The position numbers and the translations under genes were made by a program. From Solirubrobacter phytolaccae (GTDB lineage Bacteria > Actinomycetota > Thermoleophilia > Solirubrobacterales > Solirubrobacteraceae): a DNA stretch of 64,000 nt. Numbering within the stretch: position 1 is the first letter of the stretch; the number at the start of each line of letters is the position of its first letter. Shown piece by piece: positions 10,442 to 19,789 of the stretch. The notes beneath the pieces are model-generated. The model had not been told where the DNA came from and searched no databases. It saw nothing but the letters and a program-made list of their open reading frames with translations. The DNA lies in the NCBI RefSeq assembly GCF_027587195.1, contig NZ_JAPDDP010000004.1:1-64000 (forward strand), given 5' to 3'.

Positions 10442-11692
10442 TCAGGCGACGTACGCGATGGTCTGCGGACCCTCGGGTAGCACGCAGACGGTCGCGGAGG
10501 AGCCCTCGGCGGCGACGGTCGCGCTGATGTCGCGCGTCTGCTCGATGTGCACGGCGCGCAGCTCCTCGTCGGACAGGTGCCCCGTGTGCATCACGAGCCG
10601 CGCATGATCCTGGATGTTGTATTGGATCTGCACCTGCCACTGGTCAGGCGTGACGTGGTCGGCCTGCTTGAGCGCGTCGAGGAACTCCCGCGGTGACGCG
10701 TGCTCCTCGAGCAGCTCCCGGTAGGACCCGTGACCCGGGAAGCCGTCGCGGCACTCGGCGGCGCACACGATCAGCCCGCCCGGCTTGACCACCTTCGCCG
10801 CGGCCGACATGCCCTTCACGGCCTGGTAGAGGTTCTGGTCGAGCGGATAGCCGGAGTTGCTCGTCACGACGACGTCGAACAGCGCCGGCACGGCCTGCAT
10901 CGCGAAGCGCTGCGCGGCCGCGCACGCGGCGGCGTGCATCGGCCCCAGCTCACCCGCGAACGCTTCGATCACGCGCTGCTCGCGGTTTAGGATCACGTCG
11001 AACGCGAAGTGCGGCGGCGCGGCCGCCGCGGCGGCGCGGATGTCCGCGTGGACCGGGTTGTCGTCGATCTCGCCCCAGGTCGCGCGCGGGTCGCCGATGC
11101 GTGCCGCGTCGTGCAGCACGAGCACCGTGTCCAGCCCGGCCAGCCCGGGCGTGACGAGCTTCGGCCCGCCGCTGAAGCCGGCGAAGAAGTGCGGCTCGAC
11201 GAACCCGGTCGTGATCCGCAGGTCGGCCTCGACCCACTCGGAGTTGATCCACACCGGCACGCCGTTGCCGTGCTCGCCGAGGAACGTGAGCGTGGACTTG
11301 TCGCGCGCGTCGTGGTTGACGACCCGGATGCGCGAGACGACGTCGTCGCCGAGCATCGCCCGGATCTCCTCGTCGGAGTTGCCGCGGTGCGTGCCCGTGG
11401 CGACGAGGATCACGACGTCCTCGTCCGGCACGCCGAGCTCCTCCAGCACCGCCGGGATCATCTTGTCGCGCGGCTGCGCACGCGTGCCGTCGCACATGGA
11501 GATCGCGACCTTCATCCCGGGCTTGACGAGCTCCCGGAGCGGCGGGCCGGCGACCGGCTTGCGCAACGCGTCCCGCAGGACTGCGACCTCGTCCGGCGCA
11601 CCCTCGTGGTACGCGGGTTCCACGACGGTGGTGCGGTCGTCGGGCAGCTCGACCTCGAGCCCTCCGACGCCATAGGCGAGCCGGACCTTCAC
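10442..11692 (-). CDS. larA: LarA family nickel-pincer racemase-like protein
   Basis: 416 residues, normal for LarA (DUF2088). LarA racemises lactate or related 2-hydroxyacids using a covalently bound nickel-pincer nucleotide. Visible motifs are [12 protein letters not shown] (first catalytic His) and [15 protein letters not shown], with the second His and the Lys that binds the cofactor. No larB, larC or larE gene is in the window, so the cofactor must come from elsewhere or the protein may act on another hydroxyacid. GTG start at 11692 lies 7 nt after a TATTCT -10 box, suggesting a leaderless mRNA. The same region carries the MerR operator. Confidence 0.82.
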   Translation of the reverse strand: MKVRLAYGVGGLEVELPDDRTTVVEPAYHEGAPDEVAVLRDALRKPVAGPPLRELVKPGMKVAISMCDGTRAQPRDKMIPAVLEELGVPDEDVVILVATGTHRGNSDEEIRAMLGDDVVSRIRVVNHDARDKSTLTFLGEHGNGVPVWINSEWVEADLRITTGFVEPHFFAGFSGGPKLVTPGLAGLDTVLVLHDAARIGDPRATWGEIDDNPVHADIRAAAAAAPPHFAFDVILNREQRVIEAFAGELGPMHAAACAAAQRFAMQAVPALFDVVVTSNSGYPLDQNLYQAVKGMSAAAKVVKPGGLIVCAAECRDGFPGHGSYRELLEEHASPREFLDALKQADHVTPDQWQVQIQYNIQDHARLVMHTGHLSDEELRAVHIEQTRDISATVAAEGSSATVCVLPEGPQTIAYVA

Positions 11693-11711
11693 GATCGGCA
11701 GAATATCCCCC

Positions 11712-11742
11712 TTGACTCTCCAGTCGGTGGAGACCTGAGACT
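11712..11742 (+). promoter_or_regulatory. MerR-type promoter with 19-bp spacer
   Basis: A TTGACT -35 box (11712-11717) and a GAGACT -10-like box (11737-11742) are 19 bp apart, the long spacing typical of MerR-controlled promoters. The spacer holds the inverted repeat CTCCA-GTCGG-TGGAG (11718-11732). The regulator ATG at 11749 starts 6 nt after the -10, so the message appears leaderless. The site also lies upstream of the divergent larA-like promoter. Confidence 0.65.
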
Positions 11743-11748
11743 GGCTGC

Positions 11749-12663
11749 ATGACCGCCCTGCTGAGCATCGGAGAGCTTGCGAGTCGCACCGGCCTGCCCG
11801 TGCGGACGATCCGCTTCTACTCGGATGCCGGCGTGGTGCCCGAGACGGAGCGGACGGAGGCCGGATATCGCCTGTACGGCGAGGACGCGCTCGTCCGGCT
11901 CGGGCTGGTGCGGACCCTGCGCGACCTGGGGATCGACCTCGCGACGATCCGCCGGGTGTTGGAGCGTGAGGTCAGCGTGCCGGACGTCGCGGCGGCGCAC
12001 GCCGCGGCGCTCGCCGCGCAGATCCGCGTTCTGCGCGTGCAGAAGGCCGTGCTGGAGGCGGTCGCTCGAAAAGGCAGCGACCCACAGGAGATGCAACGGA
12101 TGCACAAGCTCGCACAGCTGAGCGACGACGAGCGCAAGCGGATCGTCGCCGGGTTCCTCGACGACGCGTTCGACGGGCTGGACATGGAGCCCGGGTTCGC
12201 GGCGCACATGCGTTCGGTCTCGCCGGACCTGCCGGAGGACCCGACGCCCGAGCAGGTCGACGCCTGGATCGAGCTCGCCGAGCTCGTCCAGGAGCCGGAC
12301 TTCAAGGCGTCGATCCGGCGGATGTCCGAGCAGCACGCGACGGCGCGGGAGGCGGGGGAGAGGCTCGCGCCGGACGCCGGCTGGCAGCGCGCCGCGGAGC
12401 TCGTCAGCGAGCACGCGGGCAGCGCCTTGGCGGCGGGGCTGGACCCGGCGAGCGACGAGGCGGCGGCGGTCGTCGACGAGGTCCACCCGGTGTTCCCGGG
12501 CGCGCTGTCACCGGCCGCGCTGGCGGACCGGCTCGAGGTCGGCCTGGACCCGCGCGCCGAGCGCTACTGGCAGCTGCTGGCGATCATCAACGGCTGGCCG
12601 CCGGTGCCGACGACGGTCCCCGCGTGGGCGTGGTTCGTCGCCGCGTTGCGTGAGCGCGGCTAG
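11749..12663 (+). CDS. MerR family transcriptional regulator
   Basis: 304 residues. An N-terminal MerR helix-turn-helix (residues 4-73) reads IGELASRTGLPVRTIRFYSD and GYRLYGEDALVRL. The dimerisation helix follows, and then an unusually long C-terminal region (about 180 residues) that resembles the effector part of actinobacterial TipAL-like regulators without clear homology. It probably activates its own 19-bp-spaced promoter and may also control the divergent larA-like gene. The inducer is unknown. Confidence 0.88.
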   Translation: MTALLSIGELASRTGLPVRTIRFYSDAGVVPETERTEAGYRLYGEDALVRLGLVRTLRDLGIDLATIRRVLEREVSVPDVAAAHAAALAAQIRVLRVQKAVLEAVARKGSDPQEMQRMHKLAQLSDDERKRIVAGFLDDAFDGLDMEPGFAAHMRSVSPDLPEDPTPEQVDAWIELAELVQEPDFKASIRRMSEQHATAREAGERLAPDAGWQRAAELVSEHAGSALAAGLDPASDEAAAVVDEVHPVFPGALSPAALADRLEVGLDPRAERYWQLLAIINGWPPVPTTVPAWAWFVAALRERG

Positions 12664-12672
12664 CGACGCTGA

Positions 12673-15612
12673 TCAGCGGACGGCGGTCTTGCGGTCGGTC
12701 GCGACCTGCGCCGGCGTGAGCGCGCCGGCGTATAGGCGGATGTCGTCGAGCCGGCCGATGATGCCGCTGAAGCGCAGCTCACTCGCGCTGCGGGGCGGCG
12801 CGCCGGCTCGGCGCTTGCTGCTCGCGAGCTTGCCGTCGCGGTAGACGCGGACGGTCGTGCCGTCGTAGGTCAGCGCGACGTGCGTCCAGCGGTTGCGGGG
12901 GAGTGAGGCGGGCGCGGACGTGGTGCCGACACGGCCGCCGCTCGTAGACAGCCGCAGCGCGGACCCGCGCTGCGCGATCGTCCCCGGCCGGGTCGCGTAG
13001 ACCCACGCCTCCAGCGTGAACGTGTCCAGTCGCGGCGGGCGCACGACGAAGCGGTTGCGGCCGTCGAGTCGCAGCGCCCGTCCGTGGCGCCCGGGGGCGC
13101 GCTTGGCACCGGCGGGACGATCGTCGAACGCCCAGGCGCCGAGCAGCGTGGCGCGCGCGGGCGCGGGAAGGACGACGGGCGGCTCGAACGGCGGCGGCAG
13201 CGGCGTGAGCGGCGGGCCGACGTCATCCGGAAGCACGACGGGCGGCGCGGGCGGCTCCGGCGTCTCGGTGGGGACGGGCGTCGCCGTGTCGGTCGGCGTG
13301 GCCGTCGGGGTCGCGGTGGGGGTCGGCGTCGGCGTGCCCGTGGGCGTTGGCGTCGGCGTGCGCGTGGCAGTTGGCGTCGGGGTCGCCGTGGGCGTGGGCG
13401 TCGGCGCCGTGAACCGCGCCGTGTACGTCACGCCGCCCGAGGCGGGCGCGACCACCCAGCCCGCCGACGACGGTCCACCGGTCCAGCCCGAGAACGTGTA
13501 CGGCACGCCGCCGAGCGACTGCGGCGACCGCGCCCCGACCGAGTTCTGCGACTTGGCGAGCACCGTGCGCGTGAACGGCGTCACGAGCGTCTCGCTGCCG
13601 AGTGAGGCCAGCAGCCCGGCGGGCTCGGTGCGCACGGTCAGGTCCGCGGTGCGCGGGTCCAGCCGGACGGTCCGCGTCGTCGTCAGCCCCGCGGCGTCGA
13701 CCGCGGTGAGCGAGAGCTCCAGGTGTGACGGGTACTCGTGGTCGGGCGCGACGAAGCTCCCGGAGCCGACGCCCGCGTAGTCCTGGATGGCGTGCGTGTG
13801 GCAGACGGTCGCGTCCGTGCGCGAGCAGTGGCGCAGCGAGAGCGACCAGGTGAGCCGGGAGGCGGCGAGCGTCGCGCCCGCGCTGTTGCGGGCCGACCCA
13901 ATGAAGGTGATCGTGTCCCCGACCGCCCAGGTGGTGGTCGCGGTCGGCGCGCTGATGGTCACCGTCGGCGGCGCGCCGATCGTGATCGTCTGCGTCGCGG
14001 TGCCGGAGAGCCCGGCGGTGTCCGTCACGCGCAGGCGCGCGGTGACGCTGCCGGGCGAGCGGTACGTGTACGAGGCCCGGGCGGTGGCGGCGTCGTCGTA
14101 GGCGCCGTCGCCGTCCAGATCCCACGCGTACGTGAGCGGCCGGCTCTCGGGATCGGTCGACTTCGTGCCGTCGAAGGTCACGCTGAGCGGCGCGACGCCC
14201 TCGCTCGGCGTGGCCGTGATCCGCGCGGTCGGCGCGTTGTTGTCGGCCGCGATCCGGTGGACCTTGCCGCCCAGCAGGTCGGCGTAGTAGAGGGCGCCGT
14301 CCGGGCCCTGGGTGAGCCACACCGGGCCGTCGGCCTTGGCGGCGAACGTCTCCCGCGTGCTCATGTCCGGCAGACCGTCGGCGCCCTTGTAGACCACCCA
14401 GATGCATGCGCGTGAGTAGTCGCTGAAGAACAGCGCGTCCGTGTACGCGGCCGGGAACGAGCCGCCGGTGTAGAAGTGCAGGCCGGAGATCGAGCTCGAG
14501 CCGGTGGTGCACGTCTCGCCCGGGACCACCTTCTCGTTGTGGTGGTAGGCGAAGTACGGGGCGGTCGCGCCGCCCTCGGTGTAGAGCGACTCGCACGACG
14601 TGGTGTTGAGCGAGTCGTACGCGCCCAGCTTCGGCGTGCCCTCGTAGCACGGCCAGCCGTAGTTGCGGACCTGCGCGAGGTTCTGCGTGCGGTTGATCTC
14701 CTCGTACGTGTTCCAGCCGACGTCGCCCGACCAGATCTCGCCCGTGCCCGGCCGGAACGTGAACCGGAACGGGTTGCGCATGCCGTACGCGACGATCCGC
14801 CGGCGGTTGACGTCGGCGTTCCCGATCGCGGGGTTGTCGGACGACGCGGCGCCCGTGTCGGGGTTCACGCGCAGGATCGAGCCGTTGAGCGCGACGGCCT
14901 GGCCGGCGGGGCGGCGGAACGCCTGCGAGCGCAACGCGCCGCCTTGCGAGCTCGACGCGGACGGCGTCGCACCGGCGGTGCCGGGCGGGTCGCCGCACGG
15001 GTTGACCGGGTTGCCGTCCTGGCCGTAGTCGGCCCAGTTGAAGGAGGCGCCGTCGCCGCTGGAGACGTACAGCTGGCCGTCGGGGCCGAAGTCGAGCGAG
15101 CCGAGGGAGTGGCTCGGGTACTGCTGGCACCAGTCCTCGATCAGCACCGTCTCGGTGCCGTTGGCCGCGAGCCGGCTGAGGCGCCCGCTGATCACGCAGC
15201 CGTCGCCCGTCGGCCCGGGCGGGGTCGGGCAGGTGTCACCCCAGCGGGGCTGCGTCGCGCTGTTCGGCGCCTTGTCGTACGCGTACAGCACGTACACGTA
15301 GGGACGGCCGGTCGTGAAGTTCGGGTCCAGCGCCATGCCCAGCAGCCCGCGGTCCCAGTAGTCGTGGACCTTCGAGCGCAGGTCGACGAACGCCGTCGGC
15401 GTCGTGTCGTCGAGGGAGTCGAAGACGTTGATCACGCCGCTCTTGCCGGCGATGAACACGCGGCCGTCCGGCGCGAAGCGGATCACCGTCGGATTGCCGA
15501 GCCCGCTCCACTGGGTGGTCTGCGTGAACCCGCTCGGCAACACGACCGCGCGCGCCGAACCGGCGCTCACCAGCGTTCCGAGGACGACGAGCATGACGAT
15601 CAGTCTCCGCAC
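12673..15612 (-). CDS. Secreted glucose/sorbosone dehydrogenase-like protein with PKD and LamG domains (copy 1)
   Basis: 979 residues. Signal peptide (about 1-26), then a six-bladed beta-propeller of the PQQ-dependent sugar dehydrogenase/YliI family to about residue 455 (LPSGFTQTTQWSGLGNPTVI, YGMRNPFRFTFRPGTGEIW, GPDGALYYADLLGGKVHRI). A PKD domain (about 465-545), one or two Ig-like modules, a Pro/Thr linker (about 734-790) and a C-terminal LamG/concanavalin-like domain (about 822-979) follow. The order suggests a surface or secreted oxidoreductase held to polysaccharide. GTG start at 15612 is chosen because the tandem paralogue has the same VRRL start. Confidence 0.85.
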   Translation of the reverse strand: MRRLIVMLVVLGTLVSAGSARAVVLPSGFTQTTQWSGLGNPTVIRFAPDGRVFIAGKSGVINVFDSLDDTTPTAFVDLRSKVHDYWDRGLLGMALDPNFTTGRPYVYVLYAYDKAPNSATQPRWGDTCPTPPGPTGDGCVISGRLSRLAANGTETVLIEDWCQQYPSHSLGSLDFGPDGQLYVSSGDGASFNWADYGQDGNPVNPCGDPPGTAGATPSASSSQGGALRSQAFRRPAGQAVALNGSILRVNPDTGAASSDNPAIGNADVNRRRIVAYGMRNPFRFTFRPGTGEIWSGDVGWNTYEEINRTQNLAQVRNYGWPCYEGTPKLGAYDSLNTTSCESLYTEGGATAPYFAYHHNEKVVPGETCTTGSSSISGLHFYTGGSFPAAYTDALFFSDYSRACIWVVYKGADGLPDMSTRETFAAKADGPVWLTQGPDGALYYADLLGGKVHRIAADNNAPTARITATPSEGVAPLSVTFDGTKSTDPESRPLTYAWDLDGDGAYDDAATARASYTYRSPGSVTARLRVTDTAGLSGTATQTITIGAPPTVTISAPTATTTWAVGDTITFIGSARNSAGATLAASRLTWSLSLRHCSRTDATVCHTHAIQDYAGVGSGSFVAPDHEYPSHLELSLTAVDAAGLTTTRTVRLDPRTADLTVRTEPAGLLASLGSETLVTPFTRTVLAKSQNSVGARSPQSLGGVPYTFSGWTGGPSSAGWVVAPASGGVTYTARFTAPTPTPTATPTPTATRTPTPTPTGTPTPTPTATPTATPTDTATPVPTETPEPPAPPVVLPDDVGPPLTPLPPPFEPPVVLPAPARATLLGAWAFDDRPAGAKRAPGRHGRALRLDGRNRFVVRPPRLDTFTLEAWVYATRPGTIAQRGSALRLSTSGGRVGTTSAPASLPRNRWTHVALTYDGTTVRVYRDGKLASSKRRAGAPPRSASELRFSGIIGRLDDIRLYAGALTPAQVATDRKTAVR

Positions 15613-15664
15613 GACACCGAACGTAAAGCGCGCGGCGCGTCCTGGCGCGTGGATATCCGTCCAC

Positions 15665-18388
15665 TCAGCGCACGGCGGCCCGCATGTCGCGGGCGAGCTG
15701 CGGCGCGTCCAGCGCACCGTCGTACAGGCGGACGTCGTCCAGCCGGCCCACGAACGCGCCGAAGCGCAGCGGGCTCGTGCTGCGCGGGAGCGCCCCGCGC
15801 TTGGTGGCGATGAGCTTGCCGTCGCGATACGTGCGCAGGGCCGTGCCGTCGTAGGTCAGCGCGAGGTGCGTCCAGCGCTTGCGCAGCGTGGTCGGCAGGC
15901 GGAAGGCACTCCCGCGCTGCGCGACGGTCCCCGCGCGCGTCGCGTACACCCACGTCTCGACCGTGAACGCGTCGAGCGGCTTGGGGCTAACGGCGAAGCG
16001 GTTGCGGCCGTCCAGGCGCAGCGCCTTGCCGTGGCGGCCGGCCACACGCTGCTTGGTGCCGGTGTTGAAGCCCCACGCGCCGAGCAGCTTCGGGGCCGCG
16101 GGGAGGCCACCGAGGTCGGGCGGCAGGAACGGGATCACCCGAGGCGGATCCTCCGGCGGCGGCGTGGCGGTCGGCGTGGCCGTGGCCGTGGGGGTCGGCG
16201 TCGGCGGTGGCGTGAAGCGCGCGGTGTAGGTGGCGGTGCCCGAAGCCGGCGCCGTGACCGACCCGCCGGGCGTGACCCCGCCACTCCAGCCCGCGAACGT
16301 GTAGGGCACGCCGCCGAGCGTCTGCGACGCCTTCGCGGCGACCGAGTTCTGCGACCGCGCCATGACCGTGCGCGTGAACGGTGCGACCGCGAGCTCGTTG
16401 CCGAGCGTGAGCTCCAGGCCGGGCGGGTCGCTCGCGAGGGTCAGGTCGACCGTGCGCGGATCGATCCGCACGACCTTCGTGGCCAGAAGCCCGGCTCCGT
16501 CGACGGCCGTCAGCGAGAGCTGCAGGTGCGACGGGTACTCGTGGTCGGGTGCGACGACGCTCGCGCCGGCCTTGCCCACCCAGTTCTCGACCGGGTGCGT
16601 GTGGCAGAGCGTCGCGTCCGTGCGCGCGCAGTGCCGGATCGCGAGCGACCAGGTGAGCGCGGACGCCGGCAGCGAGGCGCCCGTGCTGTCCTGCGCGCTG
16701 CCGGAGAAGTCGAGCGTCTCGCCGACGGTGAACCGGTCCGGCGCGGTGATCGCGACCGTCGGGAGCGCGCCGATCGTGATCGTCTGCGCCGCCGTGTGGC
16801 TCTGGCCGCCGACCTCCGTGACGCGCAGGCGGGCGACGACCGTGCCGGGGCTCGTGTACGTGAACGTGGGCTTGGCGGCGGTCGAGTCGTCGTACTCGCC
16901 GTCACCGTCGAGGTCCCACGCGTAGCTCAGCTCACGGCCTTCCGGGGCGGTCGACCCGGTGCCATCGAAGGCCACGTCGAGCGGCGCGAGGCCCTCCGAC
17001 GGCGTGGCGGTCACGTGGGCGGTCGGCCGGTTGCCGCGCCACTCGATCCGGCGGATCGCGCCGGTCAGCAGGTCCGCGTAGTAGAGCGCGCCGTCCGGGC
17101 CCTCGGTCAACGAGACGGGGATGGCCACGTCGGAGGCGAACGTCTCGAGCGTCGACATGTCCGGCAGGCCGCCGGCGCCCGCGTAGGCGACCCACACGCA
17201 CTGGCGCGAGTGGTCGCTGAAGAACAGCGCCTGCTTGAACTTGGCCGGGAAGGCATCGCCCGTGTAGAACGCCAGGCCGGAGATCGACCCCTGCGCGGCC
17301 GGGCACGGATCGCCGGGCACGACCGGCACGCCGTGGCGGTAGGAGAAGTACGCGTCGCTCGTGCCGTTGTGCGCGTACAGCGCGTCGCACGTCTGATTGC
17401 CCATCGTGCCGAACGCCCAGTGCAGCTCCGTGCCCTCGTAGCACGGCCACCCGTAGTTCGGCACGTTCGCGACGTCCTGGAGGCGGTTGATCTCCTCGAT
17501 GAAGTCCGCGCCGACGTCGCCGATCCAGAGCTCGCGCGTCCCGGGCCGGAACGTGAAGCGGAACGGGTTGCGGAAGCCGTACGCGATGATCCGCCGGCGG
17601 TTCTCGTCGGCGTCCGCGATCGCCGGGTTGCCGGCCGACGCGGCGCCCGTGTCCGGGTCCACGCGCAGGATCGCGCCGTTGAGCACGACGGGCTCGCCGG
17701 CCGGTCGGCTGAACGACTGCGACCGCAGCGAGCCGCCCTTGGCCGAGGTCGGGTCCAGCGGATCGACCGGGTCCCCGCACGGGTTGCCGTTCTGGCCGTA
17801 GTCGCCCCAGTTGAACGAGGCGCCGTCACCGGCGGAGACGTACAGCTGCCCGTCGGGGCCGAACTCGAGCCCGCCGACCGAGTGCGACGGGAACTGCTGG
17901 CACCAACCCTCGATCAGCACGGTCTCGGTGCCGTCGGGCGCCAGGCGCGAGAGCCGCCCGGAGATCACGCACCCGTCCTCGGTCGGGCCGGGCGGGGAGG
18001 GGCAGGTGTCGCCCCAGCGCGGCTGCAGCGGGTTGCCCGGCTCCTTGTCGTAGGCGTAGAGCACGTACACGTAGGGTCGGCCGGTCGTGAAGTGCGGGTC
18101 CAGGGTCATGCCGAGCAGGCCGCGGTCCCAGTAGTCGTGCACCTGCTCGCTGAGGTCGACGAACCGCGTCGGGCTCGTGTCCTCGAGGCTGTCGAACACG
18201 TCGACGGACCCGCCCTTGCCCGCGACGAAGACCCGCCCGTCGTCGGCGAACCGGGTCACGACCGGGGCTCGCAGACCCGACCAGACGGTCGTCTCCGTGA
18301 ACCCCTTGGGCAGCACGACGGCCGAGGCCGAGGCGGCTCCCGCAAGCAGCACGAGAACCGCAACCATCAATCCGACAAGCCTCCGCAC
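15665..18388 (-). CDS. Secreted glucose/sorbosone dehydrogenase-like protein with PKD and LamG domains (copy 2)
   Basis: 907 residues and clearly the paralogue of the next gene downstream: the same domains in the same order, with a shorter Pro/Thr linker (about 726-744). Signal peptide about 1-27; propeller to about 450 (LPKGFTETTVWSGLRAPVVT, YGFRNPFRFTFRPGTRELW); PKD about 459-540; LamG from about 764. Both copies keep the Cys-rich segment RWGDTCPxPPGPTxDGCVIS. PQQ and calcium binding are inferred from the family. GTG start at 18388. Only 52 bp separate it from copy 1, so the two may be cotranscribed. Confidence 0.85.
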   Translation of the reverse strand: MRRLVGLMVAVLVLLAGAASASAVVLPKGFTETTVWSGLRAPVVTRFADDGRVFVAGKGGSVDVFDSLEDTSPTRFVDLSEQVHDYWDRGLLGMTLDPHFTTGRPYVYVLYAYDKEPGNPLQPRWGDTCPSPPGPTEDGCVISGRLSRLAPDGTETVLIEGWCQQFPSHSVGGLEFGPDGQLYVSAGDGASFNWGDYGQNGNPCGDPVDPLDPTSAKGGSLRSQSFSRPAGEPVVLNGAILRVDPDTGAASAGNPAIADADENRRRIIAYGFRNPFRFTFRPGTRELWIGDVGADFIEEINRLQDVANVPNYGWPCYEGTELHWAFGTMGNQTCDALYAHNGTSDAYFSYRHGVPVVPGDPCPAAQGSISGLAFYTGDAFPAKFKQALFFSDHSRQCVWVAYAGAGGLPDMSTLETFASDVAIPVSLTEGPDGALYYADLLTGAIRRIEWRGNRPTAHVTATPSEGLAPLDVAFDGTGSTAPEGRELSYAWDLDGDGEYDDSTAAKPTFTYTSPGTVVARLRVTEVGGQSHTAAQTITIGALPTVAITAPDRFTVGETLDFSGSAQDSTGASLPASALTWSLAIRHCARTDATLCHTHPVENWVGKAGASVVAPDHEYPSHLQLSLTAVDGAGLLATKVVRIDPRTVDLTLASDPPGLELTLGNELAVAPFTRTVMARSQNSVAAKASQTLGGVPYTFAGWSGGVTPGGSVTAPASGTATYTARFTPPPTPTPTATATPTATPPPEDPPRVIPFLPPDLGGLPAAPKLLGAWGFNTGTKQRVAGRHGKALRLDGRNRFAVSPKPLDAFTVETWVYATRAGTVAQRGSAFRLPTTLRKRWTHLALTYDGTALRTYRDGKLIATKRGALPRSTSPLRFGAFVGRLDDVRLYDGALDAPQLARDMRAAVR

Positions 18389-18482
18389 TCGTCGGAATCT
18401 AAACCGTCGGGCGCCGGGCGTCGTGAACATTCGTCCACGCCGCGCTTGCGCAGCGAACGTCGTGAACCTAGGGTGACCGCCG

Positions 18483-18929
18483 ATGGAGACGGGCACGGAA
18501 GCTCGCCGGGGGATCGGCCCGGCCTGGGTCGCGGTCGCGCTGGGCGTGGTCGTGGCGCTCGCGCTCGCCGTCACCTCACGCTCCGAGGGCGTGCCCGGCC
18601 AGCCGCTCGAGCTGCAGACCTTCCAGGCGATCGGCAGCCGTGACAGCGCGATCGCCGTCCAGGTCGGCGTTCGCAACACCGGCGAAGTCGACCTCGAAGT
18701 GCTCGACGCGTGGATCCCCGACCTCGACGACGTCCACTTCGGCAGCGGCACCAACGCGCCCACGAGCACGGTGCGCGCCCGCGCGGACGGCACCTTCGCC
18801 CTGCGCATCCCGACGTTGTGCCCGAACCCGCCGGCCCTTGACCGGGTCAACGTCCGCGTGCGCATCAACGGCCATGTGCACGCGCAGTCGCTCCGCTTCC
18901 CCGGCGCCGTCCGCTGGAAGTGCCGATGA
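18483..18929 (+). CDS. Membrane-anchored protein of unknown function
   Basis: 148 residues. One N-terminal hydrophobic span (residues 13-32) is followed by an outward beta-rich domain with VQVGVRNTGEVDLEVLDAWI, much like the conserved NEAT/CARDB-like folds that carry a pair of Cys (LCPNPPAL and a C-terminal WKCR). Overlaps the next gene by 4 bp (ATGA). First gene in a three-gene operon. I do not recognise the family. Confidence 0.65.
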   Translation: METGTEARRGIGPAWVAVALGVVVALALAVTSRSEGVPGQPLELQTFQAIGSRDSAIAVQVGVRNTGEVDLEVLDAWIPDLDDVHFGSGTNAPTSTVRARADGTFALRIPTLCPNPPALDRVNVRVRINGHVHAQSLRFPGAVRWKCR

Positions 18930-19789
18930 CCGCGATCGCCGCTCCGACCACGCTGCGCCCCGGGTGGCTCCGGGCGTTCTGGGTCACCTTGTGGGGCCTG
19001 CTCGCCGCCGGCGTTGCGGTGACCCTGTTGCGGTTCGCGCTCACCGATGTCGTCCAGTGGCCGGACCCGCTGGGCCGCGCGCCCGGGGTGGGCTGGCCCT
19101 GGCGGATCGAAGGGCCGTGGAGCCTGGCCGCCGACATCGGCCCGGCGCTGCTGTTCGGCTGCGCGTTCGCGTGGCCCGCGCTCTCCGTCGTGTCCGCGGA
19201 CACCACGATCTCACCACGCCGCGCGCCGACCGTCGTCGTCGCCACCGGGCTCGCGCTGGTCGTGTGGCACGACGCGTACATCCAGCTCAACCTGCTGGCG
19301 ATCGTCCCCCTGACCCTTGTGGTGCGCCACGAGGCGACGCGCCCGCGGCGCCCGCTTCGCCGCCGCCCGCTGACCATCGGCCTCGTGGCCGTCGCGGCCG
19401 TCGCCCTGGCAACCGCCACCGTCTCCTACGGCCGCGTGAACGCCCTCAGCGCGGAGTGGGGGCCGGTTAGCACGAGCAATCGCGGCCACGAGTACCTCAC
19501 CATCCCGCTGCGCGGCCTCGGCCCTGAGATCGTCAACCTGGAATCCGTGCGCGTGCCTGGCCGGCCCGAGGTCGTGATCCGCGCCTGGAACTGGATCGGC
19601 AACGGGGTCGGCGGGATCGACGGCCTCAGCATCTTCGCGGGAGAGACCCGGACCCTCGCGCTGCGCATGCCGCAAGGGTGCTCCGCCCCGATCCGGGTCG
19701 ATCGGCTCGACGTCCACATGAAAGTCGGCGATCGCGAGCACCACCAGGTCGTGCGGCTCGGTTGGCTGCGGGACGTCCCCTGCGGATGA
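18926..19789 (+). CDS. Multi-span membrane protein with C-terminal outer domain (paralogue 1)
   Basis: 287 residues. About four hydrophobic spans occupy residues 15-165, then a beta-rich soluble domain ends in a DRLDVHMKVG and RDVPCG segment. The loop GWPWRIEGPWSLAADIGPAL has a close counterpart in the next gene, showing the two are paralogues. The C-terminal domain resembles the outer domain of the upstream gene. ATG at 18926 inside an ATGA overlap. Function unknown. Confidence 0.65.
   Translation: MTAIAAPTTLRPGWLRAFWVTLWGLLAAGVAVTLLRFALTDVVQWPDPLGRAPGVGWPWRIEGPWSLAADIGPALLFGCAFAWPALSVVSADTTISPRRAPTVVVATGLALVVWHDAYIQLNLLAIVPLTLVVRHEATRPRRPLRRRPLTIGLVAVAAVALATATVSYGRVNALSAEWGPVSTSNRGHEYLTIPLRGLGPEIVNLESVRVPGRPEVVIRAWNWIGNGVGGIDGLSIFAGETRTLALRMPQGCSAPIRVDRLDVHMKVGDREHHQVVRLGWLRDVPCG

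Noticed and set aside
13230-13420. Possible tandem DNA repeat or CRISPR-like array
   Set aside because: It encodes the Pro/Thr linker of a secreted protein; units are short, irregular and in frame. No CRISPR array was seen anywhere.
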